A stretch of 60,040 nucleotides of DNA. It comes from Vulcanimicrobiota bacterium (GTDB lineage Bacteria; Vulcanimicrobiota; Vulcanimicrobiia; Vulcanimicrobiales; Vulcanimicrobiaceae). The stretch spans positions 1-60,040 of the forward strand of contig PLJL01000002.1 of the NCBI GenBank assembly GCA_003140215.1, in the 5' to 3' direction. Below the pieces are notes generated by a model that saw only the letters and a program-made list of their open reading frames with translations, was not told the DNA's origin and ran no database searches. This document shows positions 11,970 through 20,965 of the stretch, one piece after another (position 1 is the stretch's first letter; the number at the start of each line of letters is the position of its first letter). The translations under genes were made by a program, and so were the position numbers.

Positions 11970-14603
11970 ATGATGCATCTAACCAAGGTTCTGCTCGCGG
12001 CCGCCCTGCTGGCGGGCGTCGCCGCGCCCGCCGGAGCGGTCGCGCCGTTCAACTTCGACACCACCTTCGGGCGCCTGCCTAAGACCGTCGTGCCGACCGA
12101 CTACACCATCGTGCTCGTCCCGAACGCGACCGCGAAGACGCTGCGCGGCAGTGAGAGCATCGCGCTGACCGTCCGCCGCACGACCAGCCGGATCGTCTTC
12201 AACACGCACGACATCACGATCGGCGAGGCGCGCTTCGACGGCGCGCGCGTCGCCAACGTTGCCACCGACAACGCCAAGCAGCTCACCACGATCACGCTCG
12301 CGCGTCCGGCCGCGGTCGGGCGCCACACCCTCGCGCTCACCTACGCCGGCAAGATCGAGGATTCGTCGGATGGGCTCTTCGCGCAGGACTACCGCAAGCC
12401 CGACGGCACGACGGCGCGCATGCTGGCGACGCAGTTCGAGTCGACCGACGCGCGCCGTGTGTTTCCGGGCTGGGACGAGCCGGCGTTTCGTGCGACCTAC
12501 CAGCTCACCGTGACGCTGCCGGCGGCGTGGAGTGCGATATCGAACATGCCGGTGCAGTCGCGGCGCGTCCACGGCGACGTCGCCACGACGGCCTTCGGAC
12601 GCACGCCCAAGATGCCGTCGTATCTGGTGGTGTTCGTGGCGGGCGATCTGGGCTCGATCTCGGGCGTCGGAGCGGATGGGGTCAAGCAGAACGTGTGGGC
12701 CGTGCGCGGCGACGAGACCAACGGAAGCTACACGCTCGAGAGCGCGAAACAGATCCTGGCGTACTACGACGACTACTTCGGCGTGAAGTTCCCGCTGCCC
12801 AAGCTCGACCACATCGCGATCCCCGGCGGGTTCGGCGGCGCGATGGAAAACTGGGGCGGGATCACCTACAACGAGGACATCATCATCCACCGCGCGGACG
12901 CGACGCTCGCGGCCAAGCAGACCGGCTACAGCATCGTCGCGCACGAGATGGCGCACCAGTGGAACGGCGATCTGGTGACGATGGGCTGGTGGGACGACAT
13001 CTGGCTCAACGAGAGCTTTGCGTCCTGGATGGCCGCGAAGGCAACCGACAAGTTCAACCCGGAGTGGAACTGGTGGCAGGGCGAGGCATTTTCCAAAGAG
13101 GGGGCGATGAACGCCGACGCACGCTCGACCTCGCACCCGATTCAGCAGCACGTCGCCGACGAATTGCAAGCCGACGCTGCCTTCGATCCGGAGATCACCT
13201 ACTCCAAAGGCGAAGCGTTCCTGCGGATGCTCGAGACGTATCTGGGCGAGGACACCTTCCGGGCCGGCGTGCGCACCTACATGCAAGCGCACAAGTATTC
13301 CAACGCGACGACCGCGGATCTGTGGAACGCGCTGGGAGCCGCGAGCAAGAAGGACATCGCGTCGTTCGCCAAAGGCTGGACCGAACAACCGGGCTTCCCG
13401 CTGGTCTCGGTCACATCAACGTGCGATGCGGCGGGGAACCGGACCGTCGCGCTGGCGCAGAAGCGGTTCCTCATCGACGGCACGACCGACGCGGCCAACC
13501 TGCGCTGGAACGTGCCCGTCGCGCTCGCCAGCGGCGTCGCCGCGCCTTCAACGGTGCTGCTCTCGCAGGCCCAACAAAGCGGCATCCCGGCCGGGCGCTG
13601 CAGCGAGCCGCTGCGCGCCAACGCCGGGAACGTCGGGTACTATCGCGTGGCCTACGATGCACCGACCTTTGAGGCGAATCGCAGAGCGTTCGCCGCGCTC
13701 GCCGCGGACGACAAGATCGCGATGCTCGACGACCAGTGGACGCTCGTGACCGTCGGACAAGCCCCGCTGAGCTCGTTTCTGGCCCTGGCCAACGCGATGG
13801 GCGCCGAGCGCAATGCGCGGGCGTGGGAGCAGATCGTCGGCTCGCTCGGGGATCTCGAGCGCGGCACGCGCGGCACGCCGCAGCACGATGCGGTCGCGGC
13901 GTACGCGCGCACGCTCATCGCGCCGCTGCTCGGCGTCTTGGGTTGGGACGCGCAGTCCGGAGAATCCGTCGCCACCGGCGAGCTCCGCCGCCGCGTGATC
14001 GGTGCGCTGGGAACATTCGGCGATGCGCCCACGATCGCGCAGGCGCGCACCCGCTTCGATCGCGCAGTGACCGACCCGGCTTCGACGCCGGCCGATATGC
14101 GCGCGGTGTTGCGCGGGATCGTCGCGACCAACGCCGACGCGGCGACCTTCGATCGCCTGCACGCGCTGGCACAGTCGACCAAGGATCCGACGCTGGCCGC
14201 AGCCTACCGCGCATCGCTCATGCGCGTGCGCGACCCGCAGCTCGCCGAACGCGCACTGCAAATCGCGTTGTCGAGCGAGGTCCCGCCGCAGCAAGCCTCG
14301 GCGCGGTTCCGTTACGTCGCCGCCGCTGCGGATTGGAATCCCAAGCTCGCCTGGAGCGTCTTCCAGGCGCACACGCCCGAGCTGACGCGCCGCTTCTCGC
14401 TGTTCGAGAAGATCCTGACCCTCTCCAATACCGTCCCGGGGGTCTTCTGGGACGCGACGACGCCCGATCAGATCGAGGCCTGGCTCAAGGCCAACCTCCC
14501 GGCCAACGCCGCGACCTACATCGCCAAGGGGATGACGCGCGCCCGCACCGACGCCGCCATCCGAGACCGCCTGCGCGCCGAAGCCCGCACATTGTCACCC
14601 TAG
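11970..14603 (+). CDS. Secreted M1 family aminopeptidase (second copy)
   Basis: 877 aa from ATG-ATG at 11970, 8 nt after the stop of the first copy. The same frame stays open upstream into that gene, but the signal peptide (HLTKVLLAAALLAGVAAPAGA) fixes the start. It has GAMENWG, HEMAH (His325) and the 18-residue spacing to Glu in WLNESFASWM, so it should be active. The catalytic core is nearly identical to the first copy, while the C-terminal helical domain has diverged more. That pattern suggests altered substrate range or partner surface rather than loss of function. Confidence 0.95.
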   Translation: MMHLTKVLLAAALLAGVAAPAGAVAPFNFDTTFGRLPKTVVPTDYTIVLVPNATAKTLRGSESIALTVRRTTSRIVFNTHDITIGEARFDGARVANVATDNAKQLTTITLARPAAVGRHTLALTYAGKIEDSSDGLFAQDYRKPDGTTARMLATQFESTDARRVFPGWDEPAFRATYQLTVTLPAAWSAISNMPVQSRRVHGDVATTAFGRTPKMPSYLVVFVAGDLGSISGVGADGVKQNVWAVRGDETNGSYTLESAKQILAYYDDYFGVKFPLPKLDHIAIPGGFGGAMENWGGITYNEDIIIHRADATLAAKQTGYSIVAHEMAHQWNGDLVTMGWWDDIWLNESFASWMAAKATDKFNPEWNWWQGEAFSKEGAMNADARSTSHPIQQHVADELQADAAFDPEITYSKGEAFLRMLETYLGEDTFRAGVRTYMQAHKYSNATTADLWNALGAASKKDIASFAKGWTEQPGFPLVSVTSTCDAAGNRTVALAQKRFLIDGTTDAANLRWNVPVALASGVAAPSTVLLSQAQQSGIPAGRCSEPLRANAGNVGYYRVAYDAPTFEANRRAFAALAADDKIAMLDDQWTLVTVGQAPLSSFLALANAMGAERNARAWEQIVGSLGDLERGTRGTPQHDAVAAYARTLIAPLLGVLGWDAQSGESVATGELRRRVIGALGTFGDAPTIAQARTRFDRAVTDPASTPADMRAVLRGIVATNADAATFDRLHALAQSTKDPTLAAAYRASLMRVRDPQLAERALQIALSSEVPPQQASARFRYVAAAADWNPKLAWSVFQAHTPELTRRFSLFEKILTLSNTVPGVFWDATTPDQIEAWLKANLPANAATYIAKGMTRARTDAAIRDRLRAEARTLSP

Positions 14604-14611
14604 CATTCGGA

Positions 14612-15739
14612 ATGGCGCAATACGAGGACACGGCACAGCCGGCCCGCGAGACAAGCGATCGCGAAAGGAAGACGTTGATCGTCTTCGTGCGCGGCTTCCG
14701 GCGGCCGAGGGGCAGTGCGGGGTTACGCGATACGGTGAAGCCGGAGGCGCTCGCGTATCTGGGCACGCGTGTGGAGCAGCCGCCCCAAGACCTTTCGTTG
14801 GCCGGCTACGCGGCGACGCGATTCGGGCTCGTTGATGGTGCCACGGTCGACATCGCCGAGGTCGATTGGGAGCCGCGGGTGGGGAAGCTGAGCACGCAGC
14901 CGATCATCTCGCGCATGCTGTTGGGGCTAATCCTCGTTTGCAAAGGCCTCTCACGCGCGCCCCTTGTGTGGAAGTCGTCCCTGGGCCTCGTCTTGATGTC
15001 GCTGGTGGGCTTTGCAGTGATCCTGGCGTGGCTCTATCTGACGGCGAGCGTCTTGGAGGGTCTGGCCGAGAAGAGCCTCGACTCTGGTGCGATCGCAACT
15101 CTGAAGAACGTGCCCGGCGCGGTCCGGAACGTCGTATACGGGCTCCACGTCTTCTTCGAACCACGCGGGCTCGTCTACATAGCGATCCTTGCTTTCGTCG
15201 GGATCCTCGGTGCACGCGGGATCGACGGAGACACCTTTGCTGACATCGCCGATGCGTTCGAGCGCTATTTCAACGGTGGGACGGCGTACGGATCGTTGCT
15301 CGAATTCAGGACCGTGCTGGTCCAGCAGGTATTCGACGCGATCGGCGCTCTCACCGCGAACGCGAGGTACGATCGAGTCGTCGTGCTCGGTCATAGCTTT
15401 GGGGCCATCTTCGCATCTGAGGCGGCGGCGCGCCATGGGCCGCCGATCGAGTTGATTACGGTCGGAGCGTTTTTCAACTACCTCTCCGTCGTGAACCGCA
15501 CCGGGGCCGACAAGATCGTCTCGGACGTGGTGGCGGCGAAGATCCCGTGGACAGACTTCTCGTCTCCGCAGGACTACCTAACGCGCGTGCAGGTTTTTCG
15601 CGTGGCCAGCGAGCGATTTCGCCCCCGCTCGATCCCCATACCGCGCGCCTCGTGGAGCGACAGACTGTTCACACAGTCGCATTTGTACTACTTTCGGTGC
15701 CCCGAGGTGAACGAGGCGTTGTTCGGCCGGCGCGGGTAG
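14612..15739 (+). CDS. Membrane-anchored alpha/beta-hydrolase-like protein
   Basis: 375 aa. The ATG at 14612 follows the aminopeptidase stop by 8 nt; the frame is open upstream but there overlaps the peptidase gene. A hydrolase-like start (KTLIVFVRGFRR) is followed by two membrane segments (LGLVLMSLVGFAVILAWLYL and LVYIAILAFVGILG). A nucleophile elbow VVLGHSFGAIFA (G-x-S-x-G) comes later. The family suggests a lipase or esterase held at the membrane, or a non-enzymatic fold relative. No acid or histidine partner can be placed with certainty. It is probably co-transcribed with the peptidases. Confidence 0.7.
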   Translation: MAQYEDTAQPARETSDRERKTLIVFVRGFRRPRGSAGLRDTVKPEALAYLGTRVEQPPQDLSLAGYAATRFGLVDGATVDIAEVDWEPRVGKLSTQPIISRMLLGLILVCKGLSRAPLVWKSSLGLVLMSLVGFAVILAWLYLTASVLEGLAEKSLDSGAIATLKNVPGAVRNVVYGLHVFFEPRGLVYIAILAFVGILGARGIDGDTFADIADAFERYFNGGTAYGSLLEFRTVLVQQVFDAIGALTANARYDRVVVLGHSFGAIFASEAAARHGPPIELITVGAFFNYLSVVNRTGADKIVSDVVAAKIPWTDFSSPQDYLTRVQVFRVASERFRPRSIPIPRASWSDRLFTQSHLYYFRCPEVNEALFGRRG

Positions 15740-15781
15740 TTGCGGCCCTGAGCTTGGAGGAAGGCGAAGGGGAGTCGCGGT

Positions 15782-15795
15782 CGAACATACGTTCG
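15782..15795. promoter_or_regulatory. LexA (SOS) box upstream of alkB homologue
   Basis: CGAACATACGTTCG fits the CGAAC-N4-GTTCG operator bound by LexA in Firmicutes and Actinobacteria. It ends 9 nt before the alkB-like start, where it would block the promoter. The match is exact at both half-sites. DNA-damage induction is inferred. Confidence 0.7.
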
Positions 15796-15804
15796 TATCC
15801 TGCC

Positions 15805-16416
15805 ATGCCTCGCCAGACCGCCCTTTTCGCCTCCGCCGTCAGCCCGACGCGTCTCGTCGGCGATCGTGGGGACGTCACCTACGTCCCGGAGTTCCTCGAC
15901 CGCGCGTTGGCCGATGCCGTCGTCGCGGAGTTGAACGCCGACACGCGCTGGCGCGCGGACTCCCGGATGATGTACGGCAAGCGCGTGCTGGTCCCGCGCG
16001 AAACGGCCGGCCGCGGCGACCGGATGCCGCAACCCTGGACGCCGGCGCTCGGGCTCGTGCGCGAGCTCGTCGAGCGCCACACCGGGACCGCGTTCGACTA
16101 CTGCTTCCTCAACCGCTACCGCAACGGCAACGACGCCGTTGCGTGGCACGGCGACCGCGACGGAACGCGCGACGCGCGGCTCGTCGTTGCGTCGCTGTCA
16201 CTAGGCGCCACGCGCACGTTCCAACTCCGCCCCAAAAAAGACAGCGGGTTGCGCCACGACCCGATCTCGGTCGACGTCGCGCACGGCGATCTCATCGTGA
16301 TGCGCGGCGACACGCAGCTCTATTGGGACCACCGCGTTCCCCGCGACCCGCACATCACGGGCGAACGCCTCAACGTCACCTTCCGCCAACACCAAGCCCG
16401 CGCCGGAGCTTGGTAG
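15805..16416 (+). CDS. alkB: AlkB-family 2-oxoglutarate/Fe(II) DNA-repair dioxygenase
   Basis: 203 aa. The family oxidatively removes methyl groups from 1-methyladenine and 3-methylcytosine in DNA. The substrate loop NRYRNGNDAVAW leads to the iron ligands His115 and Asp117 (HGD), the third ligand is His176 (WDHRVPR), and 2-oxoglutarate contacts follow in RLNVTFR (Arg188, Arg194). The layout resembles ALKBH2/3-type proteins more than E. coli AlkB. The frame is open upstream to 15547, but the ATG at 15805 fits the domain and lies just after a LexA box. That box makes this a probable SOS gene. Confidence 0.9.
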   Translation: MPRQTALFASAVSPTRLVGDRGDVTYVPEFLDRALADAVVAELNADTRWRADSRMMYGKRVLVPRETAGRGDRMPQPWTPALGLVRELVERHTGTAFDYCFLNRYRNGNDAVAWHGDRDGTRDARLVVASLSLGATRTFQLRPKKDSGLRHDPISVDVAHGDLIVMRGDTQLYWDHRVPRDPHITGERLNVTFRQHQARAGAW

Positions 16417-16484
16417 GAAGGCTGCGCCGCAGCGCCAATCGCGCGGAGAACGATGCACCCCTGGATGCCGAGGACTGAACGACT

Positions 16485-16862
16485 GTGACTGAACGCGCCT
16501 TCGCGATTACGGGCTTGGACCTGAGCGGTTACATGGTCAAGGATGCAGCCCGCGCAATCGGGTTCTATCGCGACGTGCTCGGCCTCGAACCAACGGTGGT
16601 GTATCCGAACAACATGGGCGCCGAATACGAGTTCCCGGACGGAACCACGTTCGGCCTCTGGGCCGGAGGCGGCGGCCTGATCCCGTTCCAACCCAGCAAC
16701 GGCAACTTATTTGCCGTCGACGATCTCGACGCCGCGGTTGCGACCGTCAAGACCCGCGGCATCCCCGTTCTCATGGAACACGAGACGCCCGTCTGCTTCA
16801 TGGCAATGATCAACGACACCGAAGGCAACAGCGTAGTCCTGCACAAACGCAAGACTCTGTAG
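16485..16862 (+). CDS. VOC (glyoxalase/bleomycin-resistance-like) superfamily protein
   Basis: 125 aa starting at a GTG, with no strong ribosome-binding site. It has the paired beta-alpha-beta-beta-beta layout of the vicinal-oxygen-chelate fold: MVKDAARAIGFYRDVLGLEP at the start and FMAMINDTEGNSVVLHKRK at the end. Such proteins bind a metal and act in isomerisation, dioxygenation or drug sequestration. No specific reaction can be given. It lies 68 nt after the alkB homologue on the same strand. Confidence 0.85.
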   Translation: MTERAFAITGLDLSGYMVKDAARAIGFYRDVLGLEPTVVYPNNMGAEYEFPDGTTFGLWAGGGGLIPFQPSNGNLFAVDDLDAAVATVKTRGIPVLMEHETPVCFMAMINDTEGNSVVLHKRKTL

Positions 16863-16903
16863 AGGAGCCGCACCATAGCTTCGCGCTCCGCGTTGGTGTA
16901 TTG

Positions 16904-18427
16904 ATGGCTGGGCTGCGAGTCCTGCTCACGAACATGACCCTGTCGGGCCGGACGGGGCCCGAGATCGTGACGCGCGATATCGCGTTGCGACTGCTGCGAG
17001 GCGGTCATTTCCCGATCGTGTATACGCGCGCATTGGGCCCCTTGGCCGATGAGCTTCGGTCGGCGGGGGTTCCGGTCGTTGACGAAATCGGCGCGATCGT
17101 CGAGGTGCCCGACGTGATTCACGGCCATCATAACGCGCCGCTCGCCGTAGCCGTCGCGCGGTTCCCGGACGTGCCCGCGCTCTTCGTGTGTCACGACTTC
17201 AACGCGTGGCACGACTCGCCGCCGCACCTTCCGTCGATCCGCCGCTACGTCGCGGTCGATCGTGGCGTCGTCGAGCGGTTCAGCGCCGAATCGGGGATCG
17301 CGGCAAATCGCGTCACGACGATGCTCGATGCGGTCGACCTAGAACGGTACCCGCGGCGCCTTCGCGCCATGCCCGAGCGGCCGATTCGGGCGCTGGCCTA
17401 CGTGAAGCACACCAGCCACGTCGAGGCGATCGCGGCGGCCTGCGCTGCCCGGGGCATTCGTTTGGTCGTCGCTGGAACGGCGGCCGGCAAGCAACTCGAT
17501 GCGCCCGAAGACATCTTGCCGTTTTACGATCTCGTGTTTGCCTCGGGGCTCGGCGCGCTCGAAGCGATGGCTTCGGGCTGCGCGGTGATCGTCTGCGACG
17601 CGCGCGGGTTGGCCGGATTCGTCACCCCCGCCGCGTTCGAACGCTGGCGCCCCTTCAATTTCGGGGTGCGGACGCTGACACGCCGGGTGACGGAACGCGC
17701 GCTTACCGCAGAGATCGACGCCTACGATCCGGCCGACGCCGCAGCGGTGACGACGATCGTCCGCCGCAGCGCCGGCTTGGACGGGCTCGTCCTGCGCTAT
17801 GTCGCGCTCTACCGCGAATGTATCGCCGAAGCCGCCGCCGGCCGGGACCGCGGCGGCGACGATCTCGCGCTGGCCTACCATCTGCAAACCTGGGGGCCGC
17901 GCGTCGGACCGGGCTGGCCGTGGATGACCGAGCGCGCGCACCTGTTGAGCGAGCTCGACGTGGCGCTGGGGCGTCCGCCGCGGCTACTGCCCGGCGACGA
18001 CCTTGCGCTCGACGAAAACCTGCCGCGTTCGGTGGAGTTCGTGCGCGGTTTCGGTCCGATCGAGGACGGAATCTGGACCGAGGGCGAGGACGCGATGCTC
18101 GTGATGCGCGTCGAGGCGTTCGGGCAGCCCGTCGATCTGACGCTGCTCGTCGAAGCGTACGTACGACGCGAACATCCGACGCTCGAGGTCGAAGTCTCCG
18201 TGAACGGTGCGGCGACCGCGACGTGGTCGTTCGAGCATCCGCACCACGTGGGCTGGCGGAAGCTGCGCGTTGAGCCCCCGCTGTCCGGCATCGTGGTGCT
18301 GGAGTTTGCGATTCACTCACCGTCGTCGCCGCGCGACCTGGGCCTCAGCGCGGATACTCGGCAACTCGGGATCTCGCTCAAGCGGATCGCGTTTCCGGTC
18401 GAGGGCGATCCGGCCGCAGAAGAATGA
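16904..18427 (+). CDS. Glycosyltransferase-like protein with C-terminal beta-sandwich domain
   Basis: 507 aa from the ATG at 16904 (a TTG one codon earlier is possible). Residues 1-250 resemble a GT4/GT-B glycosyltransferase: an N-terminal RVLLTNMTLSGRTGPEIVTRDIALRLLRGGH segment, HDFNAWHDS, and in the C-lobe YDLVFASGLGALEAMASGCAVIV with the conserved Gly/Glu-type nucleotide-sugar loop. Residues from about 375 on form a beta-rich domain (VEVSVNGAATATWSF, then SADTRQLGISLKRIAF). That ending is common in extracytoplasmic-polysaccharide enzymes. The acceptor is unknown. The gene probably acts in surface glycan or glycolipid synthesis, and it stands alone with no other sugar genes nearby. Confidence 0.75.
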   Translation: MAGLRVLLTNMTLSGRTGPEIVTRDIALRLLRGGHFPIVYTRALGPLADELRSAGVPVVDEIGAIVEVPDVIHGHHNAPLAVAVARFPDVPALFVCHDFNAWHDSPPHLPSIRRYVAVDRGVVERFSAESGIAANRVTTMLDAVDLERYPRRLRAMPERPIRALAYVKHTSHVEAIAAACAARGIRLVVAGTAAGKQLDAPEDILPFYDLVFASGLGALEAMASGCAVIVCDARGLAGFVTPAAFERWRPFNFGVRTLTRRVTERALTAEIDAYDPADAAAVTTIVRRSAGLDGLVLRYVALYRECIAEAAAGRDRGGDDLALAYHLQTWGPRVGPGWPWMTERAHLLSELDVALGRPPRLLPGDDLALDENLPRSVEFVRGFGPIEDGIWTEGEDAMLVMRVEAFGQPVDLTLLVEAYVRREHPTLEVEVSVNGAATATWSFEHPHHVGWRKLRVEPPLSGIVVLEFAIHSPSSPRDLGLSADTRQLGISLKRIAFPVEGDPAAEE

Positions 18428-18434
18428 TCAGCTC

Positions 18435-18550
18435 GTGAGCGTCAGGGTCGACTTTGTAGTGCGGTGAGCCGGGCTCGCCGGATTCGTCCGCGGCGATGTC
18501 GATCGTGCGCGATCCCAGTCGCCGGCGATCCAAACCGCGCGAAAGGACTA
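18435..18550 (-). pseudogene. Decayed 3' fragment of a second penicillin acylase gene
   Basis: About 115 bp closely match the 3' end of the intact acylase gene (20972-20995 and 21066-21160). About 70 bp are missing in the middle and single-base indels break the frame. It abuts the stop codon of the M16 peptidase gene. The order acylase - M16 - acylase remnant indicates a past tandem duplication with loss of most of one acylase copy. Confidence 0.8.
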
Positions 18551-20965
18551 GGGGATCTGCCCTTCCACGAGTTCGGTCACCGTGTCGGGGGTCAGGCGGG
18601 TGCGGGCGACGCGATTGAGATCGTCGAGCGTGACGGCGTCGTAGCGTGCGGCGAGCGTCGCGAGGTCTTCGGGCGGCTCATGCCGGCGTGCGGCCCTGAC
18701 CAGACGCCGGAGAACGCCGTTGGGGCCGGCCTCCGCGCGCAGCGCCTTGGCGAGGAGCTTGTGCCGCGCGCGCTGGGCCTCGGCCACGGTGACACCGTTC
18801 GAGCGCATCCGCTCGAGGACGCCGCGTACCGCGGCGCGGGCCGCTGGAAAATCGCGCCGCGGGGCCTCGAAGGTCACCATGAGCATCTTGTCGCCGGCGT
18901 CGTACGCGCTAGCGACGGAATACACTAAGGCCCGGCGCGTTCGCAAATCGCGCACCAGCCGGCTGTCGAAGTCCGCGTCGCCGCCCAACGCCTCGTTGAG
19001 AATCGTCATCGCGGCGAAATCCGGATCGTCGCGGCCCGGTGCCGCCTGCAAAAAGGCGGCACGGATGCTGGGCGCCGAGAGGTGAATGGTCAGGATCCGG
19101 TTGCGTCCCCTCCGCGCTAGCCACGGCCGTGGCGAAGGCGAGGGTTGCGGCGACGATACGGCCGCGACGTGCCATCCCCCGAAGAATTGTGCGACGCGCA
19201 CGCGCACCGTGAGTGGATCGATGTCGCCGACCACCACGATCCACGCGCGGTCCGGGCGTAGGCCGGCCCGCGGTGCCGCCTTCCAGATTCCGGCGACGAG
19301 GCCCAGCATCGTCGGGAACTCGCGTGCGAAACCGTGCATGGCCGGTTCCAACCCGCTTTCGAGCACGATCGCGTTCCGTTCCGCAATGCGGTTGCTGCGT
19401 TCGACCTGTTGCAGTGCAAGGCGGCCTGAGTTCGGCGCCTGGTCGAAACCGGCCTCGATGTAGACGGTGCCGTTTCCGCGCCGAGGCTCCACAAAGACCC
19501 GCAGGCCATTGGGCAGAGCGAAGGTTTCGACCGGCGTCGACGTTGTCGAGCGCAGCGGGACGGCTGCGGCTCGCGTCCATGCCGGCTCGACATCGCTGTC
19601 GTCGTGCGCAGGCGGTGACACGTGCTCCGCACGCGTCTTACGCGCTGGCTCGTCGCGAATGCTAATGCGAAACGATCCGGTCGCGATCCCGACCCCAACC
19701 GGGTCGCTCCAGCGCCGAAATACGGCGGCGACTTCCGCGTCGGAGACGTGTGCGGTGTCCACGTCGAACTGCCGCGGGTCGGTGTGCTGCAGTGCGAAGC
19801 TCGACCCGAAGAAGGTCGCTTCGGAGGCCAGCGAGTCGCGGGCGAAGGCGCTCGCGGCGATGTCGGCGCGGCGAGCATACTCGATGGCGGCCCGCGGAGG
19901 ATGCACAGCGAGTTGCCGCAGCGTGCGACGAATCGAGCGGATCGCGGCCGTCGGCCCAACGGCACTATCGAGGTGGCAAAGGACGTGGTAGAGGCCGCCG
20001 TATAGCTGCGTGTCGTCGTCGACATCGTATGACGCGCACGGGCCCGAATCGATCAGTGCGGCGCGCGCCACGGCGTGGGTTGAGTCGAGCAACTCGGCCG
20101 CGACGCCTTCGGCAGATCCGTCGGCGGCGAGCTGACCGTGGGATTCGAGCGCGACGTCGACGATGCGCTCGGCGACCGAGTTAAGGCGCACGACAAAACC
20201 GCGCGATCGCACGTGCTCGGACGGCACCGCGGCGACGCTAGCATGTCCGCGAACCGGGCCGAAGATGGTCCGCGCCAGCGCAAAGACCCGCCGCGGGTCA
20301 ACGTCGCCGGAAACCACGAGCGTTGCGTTGTCCGGCCGATACGCGGCGTCGTATGCGCGGCGCAGATCGTCGACGCCGGTTTGCAGCAGCTCGTCGCTGT
20401 GCCCGCCCGGATCGTCCCCGAACGACGAGGCGCCGTATGCCGCTAGGCGAACCGCACTCTCGAGCGTTTCCTCCGCCCGCAATTTGTCGCCGCTCAGCTC
20501 CGCGAGCACCGCGCGCCGTTCGAGCGCCCAATCGCGCGGCCGCAGCAGGAGCCCACGCATGCGATCGGCATCGATACGCAGCGCGACGGGCAGTTCGTCG
20601 ACCGGCACGGTCGCATAGTAGTGCGTGGAGTCGTAGTCGGTCTCCGCATTGCGCTCGATGCCAAGCCGCGCGTCGACGAAGTCGATCGTATTCGGCCCGG
20701 GCATTGCCCGCGTCCCCCGAAACATCATGTGTTCGAGCGCGTGGGCGAGGCCGTGATGGCCGGGCGGATCGTTCACGCTGCCGAAGCGATACCACACGTC
20801 GACGCGCGCCAGGGGGACGGCATGATTCTCGACCACGACGACACGAAGCCCGTTCGCCAGCACCGTCTGCGTTACGCGCGGCGGCCCCGGGAAGGTCGCG
20901 GCGGAACCGCTCGCCCCGAGCACGAGCAGCGCTCCGAGCAGCGAAACGGCGAACCGAAGCCTCAC
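18548..20965 (-). CDS. Secreted M16 family (pitrilysin-like) zinc peptidase
   Basis: 805 aa from the GTG at 20965, which overlaps the acylase stop (GTGA). The frame is open further upstream to 21178 but there lies inside the acylase gene. The N-terminus is a signal peptide (RLRFAVSLLGALLVLGASGSAA). The inverted zinc motif HALEH is at residues 75-79. A second M16-like half starts near 520 (ETFALPNGLRVFVEPRRGNG) and lacks HxxEH, as is usual for the inactive half. Typical members degrade peptides in the periplasm. It is translationally coupled to the penicillin acylase upstream. Confidence 0.9.
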   Translation of the reverse strand: MRLRFAVSLLGALLVLGASGSAATFPGPPRVTQTVLANGLRVVVVENHAVPLARVDVWYRFGSVNDPPGHHGLAHALEHMMFRGTRAMPGPNTIDFVDARLGIERNAETDYDSTHYYATVPVDELPVALRIDADRMRGLLLRPRDWALERRAVLAELSGDKLRAEETLESAVRLAAYGASSFGDDPGGHSDELLQTGVDDLRRAYDAAYRPDNATLVVSGDVDPRRVFALARTIFGPVRGHASVAAVPSEHVRSRGFVVRLNSVAERIVDVALESHGQLAADGSAEGVAAELLDSTHAVARAALIDSGPCASYDVDDDTQLYGGLYHVLCHLDSAVGPTAAIRSIRRTLRQLAVHPPRAAIEYARRADIAASAFARDSLASEATFFGSSFALQHTDPRQFDVDTAHVSDAEVAAVFRRWSDPVGVGIATGSFRISIRDEPARKTRAEHVSPPAHDDSDVEPAWTRAAAVPLRSTTSTPVETFALPNGLRVFVEPRRGNGTVYIEAGFDQAPNSGRLALQQVERSNRIAERNAIVLESGLEPAMHGFAREFPTMLGLVAGIWKAAPRAGLRPDRAWIVVVGDIDPLTVRVRVAQFFGGWHVAAVSSPQPSPSPRPWLARRGRNRILTIHLSAPSIRAAFLQAAPGRDDPDFAAMTILNEALGGDADFDSRLVRDLRTRRALVYSVASAYDAGDKMLMVTFEAPRRDFPAARAAVRGVLERMRSNGVTVAEAQRARHKLLAKALRAEAGPNGVLRRLVRAARRHEPPEDLATLAARYDAVTLDDLNRVARTRLTPDTVTELVEGQIP

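Noticed and set aside
13736..14611. Open frame upstream of the alpha/beta-hydrolase-like gene
   Set aside because: It overlaps the second aminopeptidase in another frame, and its Arg-rich translation resembles other shadows.
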